This document shows, one piece after another, positions 52,966-61,567 of a stretch of 64,000 nucleotides of DNA. The stretch comes from Hydrogenimonas urashimensis (GTDB lineage: Bacteria; Campylobacterota; Campylobacteria; Campylobacterales; Hydrogenimonadaceae), in assembly GCF_016593255.1 (NCBI RefSeq), contig NZ_AP023212.1:1166001-1230000 (forward strand), in the 5' to 3' direction. The number at the start of each line of letters is the position of its first letter. Position 1 is the stretch's first letter. Under the pieces are notes generated by a model, which saw nothing but the letters and a program-made list of their open reading frames with translations, was not told the DNA's origin and ran no database searches. A program made the translations under genes and the position numbers.

Positions 52966-53787
52966 TCAGAGCCAGATATTGTCGATCAGTCGGGTTTTCC
53001 CGACTTTCGCCGCTACCAGAATGAGCGTGTTTTTGATCTCCACTTTTTCAAGGGGCATGAAGTCGCGGTCGACGACGGCGATATATTCGACATCGATACC
53101 CCGCATAATCTCCCGCATCGCCAGTTTGATCGCTTCGGCGTCGGTTTCGCCCGCCATGACGAGACGGGAAGCCCGTTTGAGCGATTTCGATATCGAGAGT
53201 GCCCGTTCCCTCTCCTCGGGATTCAGGTAGACATTGCGGCTGCTCAGCGCCAGGCCGTCATCCTCTCTTACCGTATCGACCGGGACGATTTCGACAGGCA
53301 GAAAAAGGTCTTCCGCCATCTTCTTTAGAATCCGAAGCTGCTGGGCGTCTTTTCGGCCGAAATAGGCACGGGTCGGCTGCATCAAACCGAAGAGTTTCAT
53401 GACGATCTGTACCACACCGTCGAAATGGCCGGGACGGCGGTGCCCTTCCAGTATGTATCCCAGATAGGGAGGGGCTTTGAGCGTCACTTCGTCCCTGTGG
53501 TACATCGCATCGGTTGCCGGCATGAAAAGAATGTCGACACCCGCCAGCTCGCAGATTTTCCTGTCCGCCTCTTCGCGCCTGGGGTATTCGTCCAGGTCCT
53601 CGCCGGGAAGAAACTGGGTCGGGTTGACAAAAATCGATACGACGACATGGTCGTTTTCCTCCCGTGCCTTTCGTATCAGCGTAAGATGGCCCTGATGCAA
53701 GGCACCCATCGTGGGAACGAAGCCGACACTTCCTCTCATCTTTTTCCTGACCGCTTGTATTTCTTCAATATTTTTGATAATTTGCAC
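52966..53787 (-). CDS. panC: Pantothenate synthetase
   Basis: A 273-residue enzyme that joins pantoate and beta-alanine with ATP, leading to coenzyme A. Motifs: [20 protein letters not shown] (HIGH-type), [53 protein letters not shown], and [16 protein letters not shown] use the GTG at 53787 ([11 protein letters not shown]) with AAAGG upstream; a longer frame would run through the prfB promoter. Confidence 0.95.
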   Translation of the reverse strand: MQIIKNIEEIQAVRKKMRGSVGFVPTMGALHQGHLTLIRKAREENDHVVVSIFVNPTQFLPGEDLDEYPRREEADRKICELAGVDILFMPATDAMYHRDEVTLKAPPYLGYILEGHRRPGHFDGVVQIVMKLFGLMQPTRAYFGRKDAQQLRILKKMAEDLFLPVEIVPVDTVREDDGLALSSRNVYLNPEERERALSISKSLKRASRLVMAGETDAEAIKLAMREIMRGIDVEYIAVVDRDFMPLEKVEIKNTLILVAAKVGKTRLIDNIWL

Positions 53788-53802
53788 AGAAAACCTTTTG
53801 GG

Positions 53803-53808
53803 TATAAT
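53803..53808 (+). promoter_or_regulatory. prfB: Predicted -10 of prfB
   Basis: TATAAT, 40 bases before the prfB ATG, in the divergent gap to panC. TTGCAC (53782-53787) is a possible -35 at a short 15-base spacing. Confidence 0.5.
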
Positions 53809-53848
53809 TGCGAACAAAATCGGATATTTATTATAGCAAGGACAGGAT

Positions 53849-54964
53849 ATGGACAGTTACGAATTTTCCGAATTGATGAAAAAACTTCAGACCAAAATTG
53901 AAAATATCAAAAACATCGTCAAACCCGAAGAGATCAAAAAACGTCTCGAAGAGATCTCCAAAATGGAGATGGAAGAGGACTTCTGGAGCGATGCAAAAAG
54001 AGCGGGCGAGATACAGAAAGAGAAGAACCGTCTCGAGCGCCTTCTGAAACGTTACGAAGAGGCCGAAAGCGCCGTGACCGACGCGATGGAACTTTTCGAG
54101 ATGGCGACCGAAGAAAAGGACGACGAGACTCTCGAAACCCTTTTCGCCGAAGCGCCTGAGATCGAGGAGAGGGTCAACAAGGTCGAAATCGAAGTGATGC
54201 TCAGCGGGCCCCACGACGCCAACAACGCCATCGTTTCCATCCATCCGGGTGCGGGCGGCACCGAAAGCCAAGACTGGGCGAGCATCCTGTATCGGATGTA
54301 CCTGCGCTGGGCGGAGCGTCACGGCTTCAAGGTCGAAACCCTCGACTACCAGCCCGGCGAAGAGGCGGGCATCAAGGATGTGAGTTTTATTATCAAGGGT
54401 GAAAACGCCTATGGCTACCTGAAGGTCGAAAACGGCATCCATCGTCTCGTGCGCATCAGCCCCTACGACTCCAACGCCAGGCGCCACACCTCCTTCGCAT
54501 CGGTCATGGTCTCTCCCGAAATCGACGACGATATCGACATCGAGATTGAGGACAAAGACCTGCGCATCGACACCTACCGCGCCTCCGGAGCAGGCGGTCA
54601 GCACGTCAACAAAACAGAGAGCGCCATCCGCATCACCCACATCCCCACCGGCATCGTGGTCCAGTGCCAGAACGACCGTTCACAACACAAAAACAAAGCG
54701 ACGGCCATGAAGATGCTCAAATCGCGCCTCTACGAGCTGGAACTGGAGAAGAAAAGAGCCGAAGCCGAGGGTGTGGAAAAGAGCGACATCGGCTGGGGCC
54801 ACCAGATTCGAAGCTACGTGCTGGCCCCCTACCAGCAGGTCAAGGACACCCGCAGCGGCCAGGCTTTCAGCAACGTCGACGCCATTCTCGACGGTGATAT
54901 CGACAAGCTGATCGAAGGCGTACTGGTGGCCGAAGCGGAGAAAGAGAGCGGAGAGAAAAAATGA
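53849..54964 (+). CDS. prfB: Peptide chain release factor 2
   Basis: A 371-residue class I release factor with GGQ in [18 protein letters not shown] and the RF2 region [19 protein letters not shown]. The RF2 tripeptide SPF reads SPY here. The frame is continuous; there is no internal TGA and so no programmed +1 frameshift. Length and the PAGAGGTES-like [16 protein letters not shown] agree with RF2. Followed immediately by a small Cys protein. Confidence 0.94.
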   Translation: MDSYEFSELMKKLQTKIENIKNIVKPEEIKKRLEEISKMEMEEDFWSDAKRAGEIQKEKNRLERLLKRYEEAESAVTDAMELFEMATEEKDDETLETLFAEAPEIEERVNKVEIEVMLSGPHDANNAIVSIHPGAGGTESQDWASILYRMYLRWAERHGFKVETLDYQPGEEAGIKDVSFIIKGENAYGYLKVENGIHRLVRISPYDSNARRHTSFASVMVSPEIDDDIDIEIEDKDLRIDTYRASGAGGQHVNKTESAIRITHIPTGIVVQCQNDRSQHKNKATAMKMLKSRLYELELEKKRAEAEGVEKSDIGWGHQIRSYVLAPYQQVKDTRSGQAFSNVDAILDGDIDKLIEGVLVAEAEKESGEKK

Positions 54965-55185
54965 GTGGATGGACATGCTCCCACCAGATAGGCAACACGT
55001 GCGACCTTCTGGGCCGTCCCTGCGAGCCGGGCATGAAAGGCTGCACCCTCTACGGCAAAGCGGTCTTCGCCGACCCTGCCACTCCCTCCAACGAAGCGGT
55101 CGCCAGACGGGAAGCGATGCGCAAGCAAAAGGAGCAGGAAGAGGCGATGCGGCGCCTGATGGAAGCGGCGAAAAGAGGGGTATAA
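54961..55185 (+). CDS. Small cysteine-containing protein
   Basis: A 74-residue protein overlapping the prfB stop (ATGA). Four cysteines in the first 30 residues ([23 protein letters not shown]) suggest a metal site; the rest is a charged helix ([19 protein letters not shown]). No family recognised. Coupling to prfB suggests co-expression. Confidence 0.7.
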   Translation: MSGWTCSHQIGNTCDLLGRPCEPGMKGCTLYGKAVFADPATPSNEAVARREAMRKQKEQEEAMRRLMEAAKRGV

Positions 55186-55209
55186 ACCCATCCGGAAAAA
55201 GGATACACC

Positions 55210-56373
55210 ATGAGGCATTCACGCCGACCGATCGTTCAGACGACACTTCTTGCATTTTTCGTCACGCCGTTGCTGGCGACCAACGGTGATCTGCTCATAG
55301 GTGTCGGGGCCAAAACCCGTGGAATGGGCGGTGCCGGTATCGCCTACGGCCACAAGTCGGAATCGACTCTGGTCAACCCCGCCCTCATTGCCACGACCCC
55401 TTCAAGAGAGATGAGCGTAGGTGCGACGTTTTTCTATCCCGACATCGAAACCAAAACCTCGATTATGGACGATTACGACCCCAGCGATAGCGATTTTTAC
55501 GTCATCCCTTTCGCTTCCGTCTCGAAACCGATGGGCGATCATTGGTATGTGGGCCTGGGCATGTGGGGGACGGCGGGCCTGGGCACCGATTTCGAAGGCA
55601 ATCCCGCACTCTTTAACATGCAGACCCAATTGATGCTGATGCAGATCGCCCTTCCCGTCGCCTACCGGATGGGAAACTGGAGCTTTGGCGCCGCCCCCAT
55701 CGTCGAATACGGTTCTTTGGATATCTCCTACCATCTGGGCGGCATAAAAATCGACCCGGATGCGGCGAATGATTTCGGTTTCGGTTGGTCCGCCGGCTTC
55801 ACCTACGACTTCGGCAACGGCCTCATCGTGGGAGCCGTCTACAAATCCCCCGTGGAGATGAAGTACAAAGGCGTTCTTTCGGATGCCACCCTCGGTGCAC
55901 TGGATGACAGACTCACCCAGCCTGAAGAGATGGGCGTCGGCATCGACTACAACTGGGCCACACACCACTCCGTCGCCATCGACTACAAACGCATCGGCTG
56001 GGGATCGGTGGAAGGGTACGAGGATTTCAACTGGAAAGACCAGGATGTCTTCGCCATAGGATACGAATACGCTACCACGGAATGGGCACTGCGCCTCGGT
56101 TACAACCATGCAAAAAGCCCCATCGAACTCTCACCGGGCGGGTTCAGCAATGGCGGGCTGCTCAATATGCTGAATCTTCTGGGCTTCCCCGCCACCGCCG
56201 AAGACCACTACACGACCGGTGTGAGCTATACGATCAGCGACATCTCCTCCATGGATCTCGCCTTCGTCTACGCGCCGCAAACAATGGTTGAAGCACCCAT
56301 CGTTTTGAAACAGAATATCGCCGTCAGACATAGCGAATTCAGCTTTACCGTACAGTATAACTATAAATATTGA
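55210..56373 (+). CDS. FadL/OmpP1-family outer-membrane transporter
   Basis: A 387-residue barrel protein with a signal peptide (to about residue 21, LLAT). The FadL N-terminal hatch reads KTRGMGGAGIAYGHKSESTLVNPALIA, and repeated aromatic strands end in FTVQYNYKY. These proteins move hydrophobic molecules across the outer membrane; substrate not deducible. Confidence 0.9.
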   Translation: MRHSRRPIVQTTLLAFFVTPLLATNGDLLIGVGAKTRGMGGAGIAYGHKSESTLVNPALIATTPSREMSVGATFFYPDIETKTSIMDDYDPSDSDFYVIPFASVSKPMGDHWYVGLGMWGTAGLGTDFEGNPALFNMQTQLMLMQIALPVAYRMGNWSFGAAPIVEYGSLDISYHLGGIKIDPDAANDFGFGWSAGFTYDFGNGLIVGAVYKSPVEMKYKGVLSDATLGALDDRLTQPEEMGVGIDYNWATHHSVAIDYKRIGWGSVEGYEDFNWKDQDVFAIGYEYATTEWALRLGYNHAKSPIELSPGGFSNGGLLNMLNLLGFPATAEDHYTTGVSYTISDISSMDLAFVYAPQTMVEAPIVLKQNIAVRHSEFSFTVQYNYKY

Positions 56374-56771
56374 AAGTGGTTGGAAAGAAGGTTCCAGTGC
56401 CTTCGTAAGAGGCAGTCCGCAAAAGGATATCTGACACTCCGATTCAGCGTGGAAAACGATCCAAACTTCTACGGCGCGATGAATTGTCAAAAGCTGCCAT
56501 GAAAGCCAGCGGGTAACCATCATGACAGGAAAAAATACTGAAAATGGGGTAAAAAGCTCGAAAAATCATGGCTGAGCATGGGTTTTTAGAGACACCCGAT
56601 ATTATCTTTTTTGTTTATTTACAACATTTTCTATCGTTTTTTTATAAATAAAAGAATACAATACACAAAAGCAGTTACTTGTAACACTGCAAAACAACCT
56701 GTTTATAGACGTCCTGTAGAAAAGAGTGTGTCTTTTTTACATTTTTTTCTCATCTTTCCTGAAGGTTTTGA
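56374..56771 (+). other. 398-base gap before nuoA
   Basis: No convincing gene is seen. The first about 190 bases are of ordinary composition and lack a plausible ORF; the last 200 are AT-rich and include TACAAT at 56657-56662, an imperfect inverted repeat at 56671-56690 (GCAGTTAC / GTAACACTGC) and pyrimidine runs. It most likely holds the nuo promoter and leader. Confidence 0.5.
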
Positions 56772-57119
56772 ATGGAATCTTTCCTTGTCTATACTGCGGG
56801 AGTGACGTTCGCCGTATTTCTTCTCTATTTCATCGGTGTGGCCATCGCCCCCTACAAACCAGATAGCGTCAAAAACGACCACTTCGAGTGCGGACTTCCT
56901 GCAAGCAGCGATCAGCCCAAACGGGCGAACTACGGGTTTTTCGTCTATGCCATCATGTTCATTGCAGCGGACATGACCGGGCTCTTTTTCACCCTTTTCG
57001 TCTTCGATCTGAAGGGGCACAGCGCTCTTGTTGCCGGGCTCTTCGCCCTGCTGATGGGGGGTGCGATCACCCTGGCCATGCGGGAACTTCAAATCCACGA
57101 CAAAGGCCTGTCGCGATGA
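56772..57119 (+). CDS. nuoA: Complex I subunit A
   Basis: A 115-residue NuoA with three membrane helices and the conserved loop YKPDSVKNDHFECGLPASSD, which carries the quinone-site-proximal Cys. GAAGG precedes the ATG. It opens the nuo operon and overlaps nuoB by four bases. Confidence 0.93.
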   Translation: MESFLVYTAGVTFAVFLLYFIGVAIAPYKPDSVKNDHFECGLPASSDQPKRANYGFFVYAIMFIAADMTGLFFTLFVFDLKGHSALVAGLFALLMGGAITLAMRELQIHDKGLSR

Positions 57120-57589
57120 TAAAGATACTCGATTTTTTCGACTACGCCCGGAGTGAAAGCCTATGGATGGCCCATTTCTGCACCGGCTGCTGCTCGCTTG
57201 AAATGGCTGCGGCCATGGGCCCCCGGTACGATTGGGAGCGTTACGGCTATATGTCCACGCCAACCCCTCGCCAGGCCGACGTTTTGATGATCACGGGCCT
57301 GGTAAGCAAAAAGATTCTCCCTGCCCTTCTTCGCACCTACGCCCAGATGCCCGAACCCAAATATGTGATGGCCCTGGGTGCGTGCAGCTACGACGGCGGT
57401 CCCTACAACGATTCGCTCTCCGTCATCAAAAATCCCACGGAGATTCTTCCCGCCGATGTCTTCGTCGCGGGATGCCCACCCAAACCGGAAGCGATCATCG
57501 AGGGGCTCGAAGAGATCAAACGCAAAATCAAAGCCAAAGAGCCCAGTGCCGCCAGCCAGGGTGGCATCTGGAAAGAGATGGAGTTCTGA
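57116..57589 (+). CDS. nuoB: Complex I subunit B
   Basis: A 157-residue NuoB that binds cluster N2: the Cys pair is in HFCTGCCSLEMAAAMGPRYD, the third Cys in ALGACSYDGGPYN and the fourth in VAGCPPKPEAI. The ATG overlaps nuoA (ATGATAA). Its last base pairs with the start of nuoCD (TGATG). Confidence 0.96.
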   Translation: MIKILDFFDYARSESLWMAHFCTGCCSLEMAAAMGPRYDWERYGYMSTPTPRQADVLMITGLVSKKILPALLRTYAQMPEPKYVMALGACSYDGGPYNDSLSVIKNPTEILPADVFVAGCPPKPEAIIEGLEEIKRKIKAKEPSAASQGGIWKEMEF

Positions 57590-59232
57590 TGGAGCGTATC
57601 AAAGAGAGGCTGAAAACCTTTTCGACCGAGTACGTCGAAGAGTACAAACCCACCTGGATCAAAACCAAACTCACGGACGCCAAAGATATCGTCGCTCTCG
57701 CCGCCTCTCTCAAATCGGAGGGATTGCGGACATTGAGCACCGTCAGTCCCACCGATTTTCCCGAAGAGGGCATCATGGAGATGAACTACTTCTTCGAAGA
57801 CCTGGAAGGACGGCGCAACTGCTGGGTCAAATGCGACATCCCCAGAGATCTGGAATCGTGCGTCATCGACTCCGTCACCCCGGTGATGCCCTCCGCCGAA
57901 TGGCACGAGCGGGAAGCTTTCTCGATGTTCGGGGTGAAGTTTCGCAACCATCCCGACCTAAGGCCCATCATTATCAGCCAGGATTATTACGGCAAATTTC
58001 CGTTTCGGAGCGATTTCGACTGGGAAGCCCACGAAAAGGAGCAGATGGAGCACATCAAAACGATCGTCCGCGATTTCAAGTCGCAGCAGCAAACCAACGA
58101 AATCGAGCTCGACCCGGAGGGATCGGAAGTAATCCTCAACTGGGGACCGACCCACCCCGCCAGCGGTCCGATCCGTCTGAAAGTGCGATGCGACGGAGAG
58201 GATATCGTCGCCGTCGATCCGGAGATCGGATACGTCTGGCGGGCGCTGGAAGATCTGGTGACCCGGAAAGATTTCGTCGGAGCCATCGTGGCGGTGGAGC
58301 GTCTTTGCTTCATGGACAACATCAATTCGATGACGGGCTACTGCATGGCCGTCGAAGAGATCGCCGGTACCGAAATCACCGAGTTCGCCAAATGGATGCG
58401 GGTACTTTTGGGCGAGTGCGCCAGAATCTCCTCCCACATGATGGGCATGGGAAACTTTTTCAACACGATGGGCCTGCATACGATGATGCTGTGGAATCTG
58501 GACGTTCGGGAGTTTTTTCTCGATGTTCTGGAATCCTACAGCGGCGCCCGGATCGCGACGGCGGCGATCGAACCCGGCGGAGTGCGCTACCCGCTCGATA
58601 TGAAGCTGATGGATGAGCTCCAAAGGGCACTGGATAAATTCGACGCGACGATCGGGGATATCGAAAACGTCTTCGCGAAAAACCCCACGATGCGCAAACG
58701 GGCTACCCAAATAGGCAAAATCGGCAAGGACGAAGCGATCGAGTGGGGGCTCAGCGGCCCCGTCGCCAGGGCCAGCGGCGTGAAAACCGACATTCGGATG
58801 TGCGAACCCTACGCCGCTTATGACCAGGTCGACATGGGCTACCGCACCCAGGAGGGCGGCACGGCGGCGGACCGTTTCCAGGTGCTCTTCGACGAACTGA
58901 AACAGTCCGTCGACATTCTGCGCCAGGCCAAACGAAGAATCGAGGAGGGGGTCGCCTCCAAAGAATTCGACCCCGCCAGAGACCATATGGTCAAAGTGCC
59001 GAAAAAACTGCCCGCGGGGGAGGCCATCAGCCGTGTCGAATGGGCACGGGGAGAGGTTCTGATGCACCTGGTGACACGCGAGAAGGCGAAATCTCCCTAT
59101 CGCCTCAAAATGCGCGCTCCCAGCGTCAACCACACGATGGTTCTCGACCGCCTCCTTCGGGGCAAAACGCTTTCGGACATCCCGCTGGTGTTCGGAAGCC
59201 TCTACATCTGCCAGGGCGACCTGGACCGATAA
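57589..59232 (+). CDS. nuoCD: Fused complex I subunits C and D
   Basis: A 547-residue fusion. The C part (about 1-150) has SAEWHEREAFSMFGVKFRNHPDLRPI; the D part follows with GPTHPASGPIRL (186-197), DPEIGYVWRALEDL, AVERLCFMDNINSM (234-247), MAVEEIAGTEI and the C-terminal GSLYICQGDLDR. Usual NuoD has HPSTHG or HPAAHG and RMDYLH-like motifs; the second His and the quinone Tyr appear absent here. Fusion occurs in some bacteria. Next gene is nuoH; nuoE, F, G are missing. Confidence 0.92.
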   Translation: MERIKERLKTFSTEYVEEYKPTWIKTKLTDAKDIVALAASLKSEGLRTLSTVSPTDFPEEGIMEMNYFFEDLEGRRNCWVKCDIPRDLESCVIDSVTPVMPSAEWHEREAFSMFGVKFRNHPDLRPIIISQDYYGKFPFRSDFDWEAHEKEQMEHIKTIVRDFKSQQQTNEIELDPEGSEVILNWGPTHPASGPIRLKVRCDGEDIVAVDPEIGYVWRALEDLVTRKDFVGAIVAVERLCFMDNINSMTGYCMAVEEIAGTEITEFAKWMRVLLGECARISSHMMGMGNFFNTMGLHTMMLWNLDVREFFLDVLESYSGARIATAAIEPGGVRYPLDMKLMDELQRALDKFDATIGDIENVFAKNPTMRKRATQIGKIGKDEAIEWGLSGPVARASGVKTDIRMCEPYAAYDQVDMGYRTQEGGTAADRFQVLFDELKQSVDILRQAKRRIEEGVASKEFDPARDHMVKVPKKLPAGEAISRVEWARGEVLMHLVTREKAKSPYRLKMRAPSVNHTMVLDRLLRGKTLSDIPLVFGSLYICQGDLDR

Positions 59233-59241
59233 GGATTGAAG

Positions 59242-60201
59242 ATGATACAGACATTGATCGATGCCTTAGTTTTTCCGGGTTTGCTCTACGCCCTGGTATG
59301 GACTGTCGGCCTCTTCTGGTTCTTCCGGAAATTCATGGCGCCCCTGCACAAACGTGTCGGTCCCTATTTCAACGGTCCCCACGGCAGCTACCAGACCCTT
59401 TTCGATCTGACGAAACTCTGGACCAAAGAGTCGATCACCCCCAGGGGCGTCAACCCTCATCTCTTTTCTCTGATGCCCCTTCTGGCACTCATCATCGCGC
59501 TGCTTCCCAACGCCTACGTGCCGTGGACACCCGCGGGAGCGGCGCTTAAAAGCCATTACAGCCTGCTGATACTCGTCGTTCTCATCGGCATTGAGCCGTT
59601 TCTTCTTTTCCTGACAGGTTTCGGTTCGGAAAACAAATACTCCTTTCTCGGAGGCATACGGGTCCTGACCCAGGCGATCTCCTTCGAAACCGCCTTCTTC
59701 CTCTCGGCCCTCGCGCCCGCGCTTCTGCTGGGCACACTCGATCTTGCGCAGATCGTGGAAAAAAGCAACCTGCTCACTTTCATCATTCTTTTACCGGCTT
59801 TGGCCCTCTATTTCATCGCCCTGCTGGGGCTTTTGGAGCAGCCGCCTTTCAACATTCCCGATGCGGAACAGGAGATCGTCTACGGATTTCTGACAGAATA
59901 CAGCGGCACCAACTACTTTCTGCTCAACCTCTCCAAATTCGTGGAGTTCATGGCGGTTTTCGCCGGTGTGGGAGCGCTCTATCTGGGAGGGTACAAAGGA
60001 ATCTTTTTCGACGGGTATATCTGGTTTTTTCTCAAAATGCTCATGGTCGCGGTCGTCATGATCACCATCCGTGCCGCGACTCCCCGCGTGACGCTGAAGC
60101 AGATGCTCGCCTTTTCCTGGCGCTGGCTGGTCCCGCTGAGTCTGCTCGATCTGGCATGGGTACTCTTTGCTAAAACCTTCTTTTTCAGTCAGGGGGCCTG
60201 A
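59242..60201 (+). CDS. nuoH: Complex I subunit H
   Basis: A 319-residue membrane subunit with about eight helices. KRVGPYFNGPHGSYQTLFDLTKLWTKE corresponds to the RVGPN quinone-channel loop but lacks the usual asparagine; EQPPFNIPDAEQEIVYGFLTEYSGTNYFLL matches the acidic E-channel loop. Start at the ATG at 59242 with AAGGA upstream. Confidence 0.94.
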   Translation: MIQTLIDALVFPGLLYALVWTVGLFWFFRKFMAPLHKRVGPYFNGPHGSYQTLFDLTKLWTKESITPRGVNPHLFSLMPLLALIIALLPNAYVPWTPAGAALKSHYSLLILVVLIGIEPFLLFLTGFGSENKYSFLGGIRVLTQAISFETAFFLSALAPALLLGTLDLAQIVEKSNLLTFIILLPALALYFIALLGLLEQPPFNIPDAEQEIVYGFLTEYSGTNYFLLNLSKFVEFMAVFAGVGALYLGGYKGIFFDGYIWFFLKMLMVAVVMITIRAATPRVTLKQMLAFSWRWLVPLSLLDLAWVLFAKTFFFSQGA

Positions 60202-60202
60202 A

Positions 60203-60781
60203 ATGTTTTTGACCGATTTTATAAAAAAAGTGATCCGGGTCTCCAAAGCGCTGAGCGTCAAAAGCCCCGCCTACGGGCATGACTACCGTTTTGAAGCGGC
60301 CCACCACCCCGGCCGCTACCGGGGGCAGCACCGCATCGACTACGAAACCTGCATCGGGTGCGACGCCTGTAACAAAATCTGTCCGGTACACGCCATCACG
60401 ATGAAGAAACTTCCTTTCAAAAAACGAAATATCGTGCCGGAGGTCAACCTCTCCGTCTGCATCTTCTGCGGCCTTTGTGAAGATGTCTGCCCCACGAAGC
60501 CCGAGAAATCGATCAAACTCTCCGGCGGCCGCTACGACATGCTCACCGGAGGATGGCATGAGAGCCAGGAGGATTTCTGGGTCCATGTGGAGATTCCCGA
60601 ATCCTACATCAAAAGCCGCCTCGAAGCGGAAGAGGCGGCCCGTGTCGCCAAAGAGCTGAAACAGAAGAAAAAAGAGGCCCAGGCCAAAGCGGCCGCCGCG
60701 GGAAAAACGGAGGCCGCCAATGGGCCTTCTCCCTCCCTCGACCTCTCCTCCGCACCCCTTCCCGAAGGAGACGATCAATGA
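60203..60781 (+). CDS. nuoI: Complex I subunit I (two 4Fe-4S clusters)
   Basis: A 192-residue ferredoxin-like subunit with YETCIGCDACNKICPVHAI and SVCIFCGLCEDVCPTKP binding clusters N6a and N6b. The last 45 residues are an Ala/Lys/Glu-rich tail (EAEEAARVAKELKQKKKEA) not typical of the core. Overlaps nuoJ by four bases. Confidence 0.95.
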   Translation: MFLTDFIKKVIRVSKALSVKSPAYGHDYRFEAAHHPGRYRGQHRIDYETCIGCDACNKICPVHAITMKKLPFKKRNIVPEVNLSVCIFCGLCEDVCPTKPEKSIKLSGGRYDMLTGGWHESQEDFWVHVEIPESYIKSRLEAEEAARVAKELKQKKKEAQAKAAAAGKTEAANGPSPSLDLSSAPLPEGDDQ

Positions 60782-61281
60782 GTGCGCTATTTTTGTTGAC
60801 TATCGCTTTGATTCTGGCCGTGGCATCGCTTTTTATCAGAAAAACCGTCCCGGCGATGATCAGTTTCGCCCTGATGATGCTGACCCTCGGACTCTTCTAT
60901 ATCTCGCTGGACGCGACGCTGCTGGGACTTTTCCAGATTTTCGTCTATACGGGCGGCATCGTCGTGCTCATGCTCTTTGGCATCACGATCATCGGCGTCG
61001 AATTTCCCGAAACGCCCCCGCGCCCCTGGACCGCCGTCACCGCTTTCGGGCTTTTCGTCGCCATGAGCCTATTTTTTCTAAAAGGAAGCCATACACTCGA
61101 AAAAACGCGCTCATCGGTGACGGAAGATCCCGGCCTCTTCCTCACAGGGTACGTCGATACGGTCATACTCTTCGCCCTGATCGCGGCGGCACTGTTATAC
61201 GGCACCGTCAAAATGGTCGACGTTCTAAGAAGCAAACCCGCTTCGCACCCGCAGAAAGGAGCCGCCGATGTTCGGGATTGA
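60778..61281 (+). CDS. nuoJ: Complex I subunit J
   Basis: A 167-residue, five-helix subunit, with ALMMLTLGLFYISLDATLLGLFQIFVYTGGIVVLMLFGI, the conserved TM3 pi-bulge region. Its 3' end overlaps nuoK by 14 bases. Confidence 0.94.
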   Translation: MSALFLLTIALILAVASLFIRKTVPAMISFALMMLTLGLFYISLDATLLGLFQIFVYTGGIVVLMLFGITIIGVEFPETPPRPWTAVTAFGLFVAMSLFFLKGSHTLEKTRSSVTEDPGLFLTGYVDTVILFALIAAALLYGTVKMVDVLRSKPASHPQKGAADVRD

Positions 61282-61567
61282 GATGGTGTTCGCCTTCGCA
61301 CTGTTTGGCCTTGGGGTGTATGGCGTCGGTTCGAGGCGCGATTTTCTGCGCATCTTCTTTTCGCTCGAAATGATGGTCAATGCAGTGATTTTGATGCTGG
61401 CACTCTCCGCGCGGCATCTTGGTCTGAGCGAAAATATCGAACTGGCCTACCTCATCATCGTCCTGGCGACACTGGAAGCGGCGGCGGGCCTACTGATTTT
61501 CGGCGCCACGCACCGCATCACCCGGGCGATCCGCCCCGACGATCTGGGCAACGAGGAGAGAGCATGA
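61268..61567 (+). CDS. nuoK: Complex I subunit K
   Basis: A 99-residue three-helix subunit with GVYGVGSRRDFLRIFFSLEMMVNAVILM, whose Glu is the conserved proton-channel residue, and AYLIIVLATLEAAAGLLIF with the second Glu. Coupled to nuoJ and nuoL. Confidence 0.95.
   Translation: MFGIEMVFAFALFGLGVYGVGSRRDFLRIFFSLEMMVNAVILMLALSARHLGLSENIELAYLIIVLATLEAAAGLLIFGATHRITRAIRPDDLGNEERA

Noticed and set aside
53849-54964. Programmed +1 frameshift in prfB
   Set aside because: The frame is continuous from ATG to stop; no internal TGA or slippery CTTTGA is present.
56131-56523. Minus-strand frame of about 130 codons near the FadL gene end
   Set aside because: It mostly overlaps the FadL gene in antisense, and its free part has no ribosome-binding site or recognisable domain.
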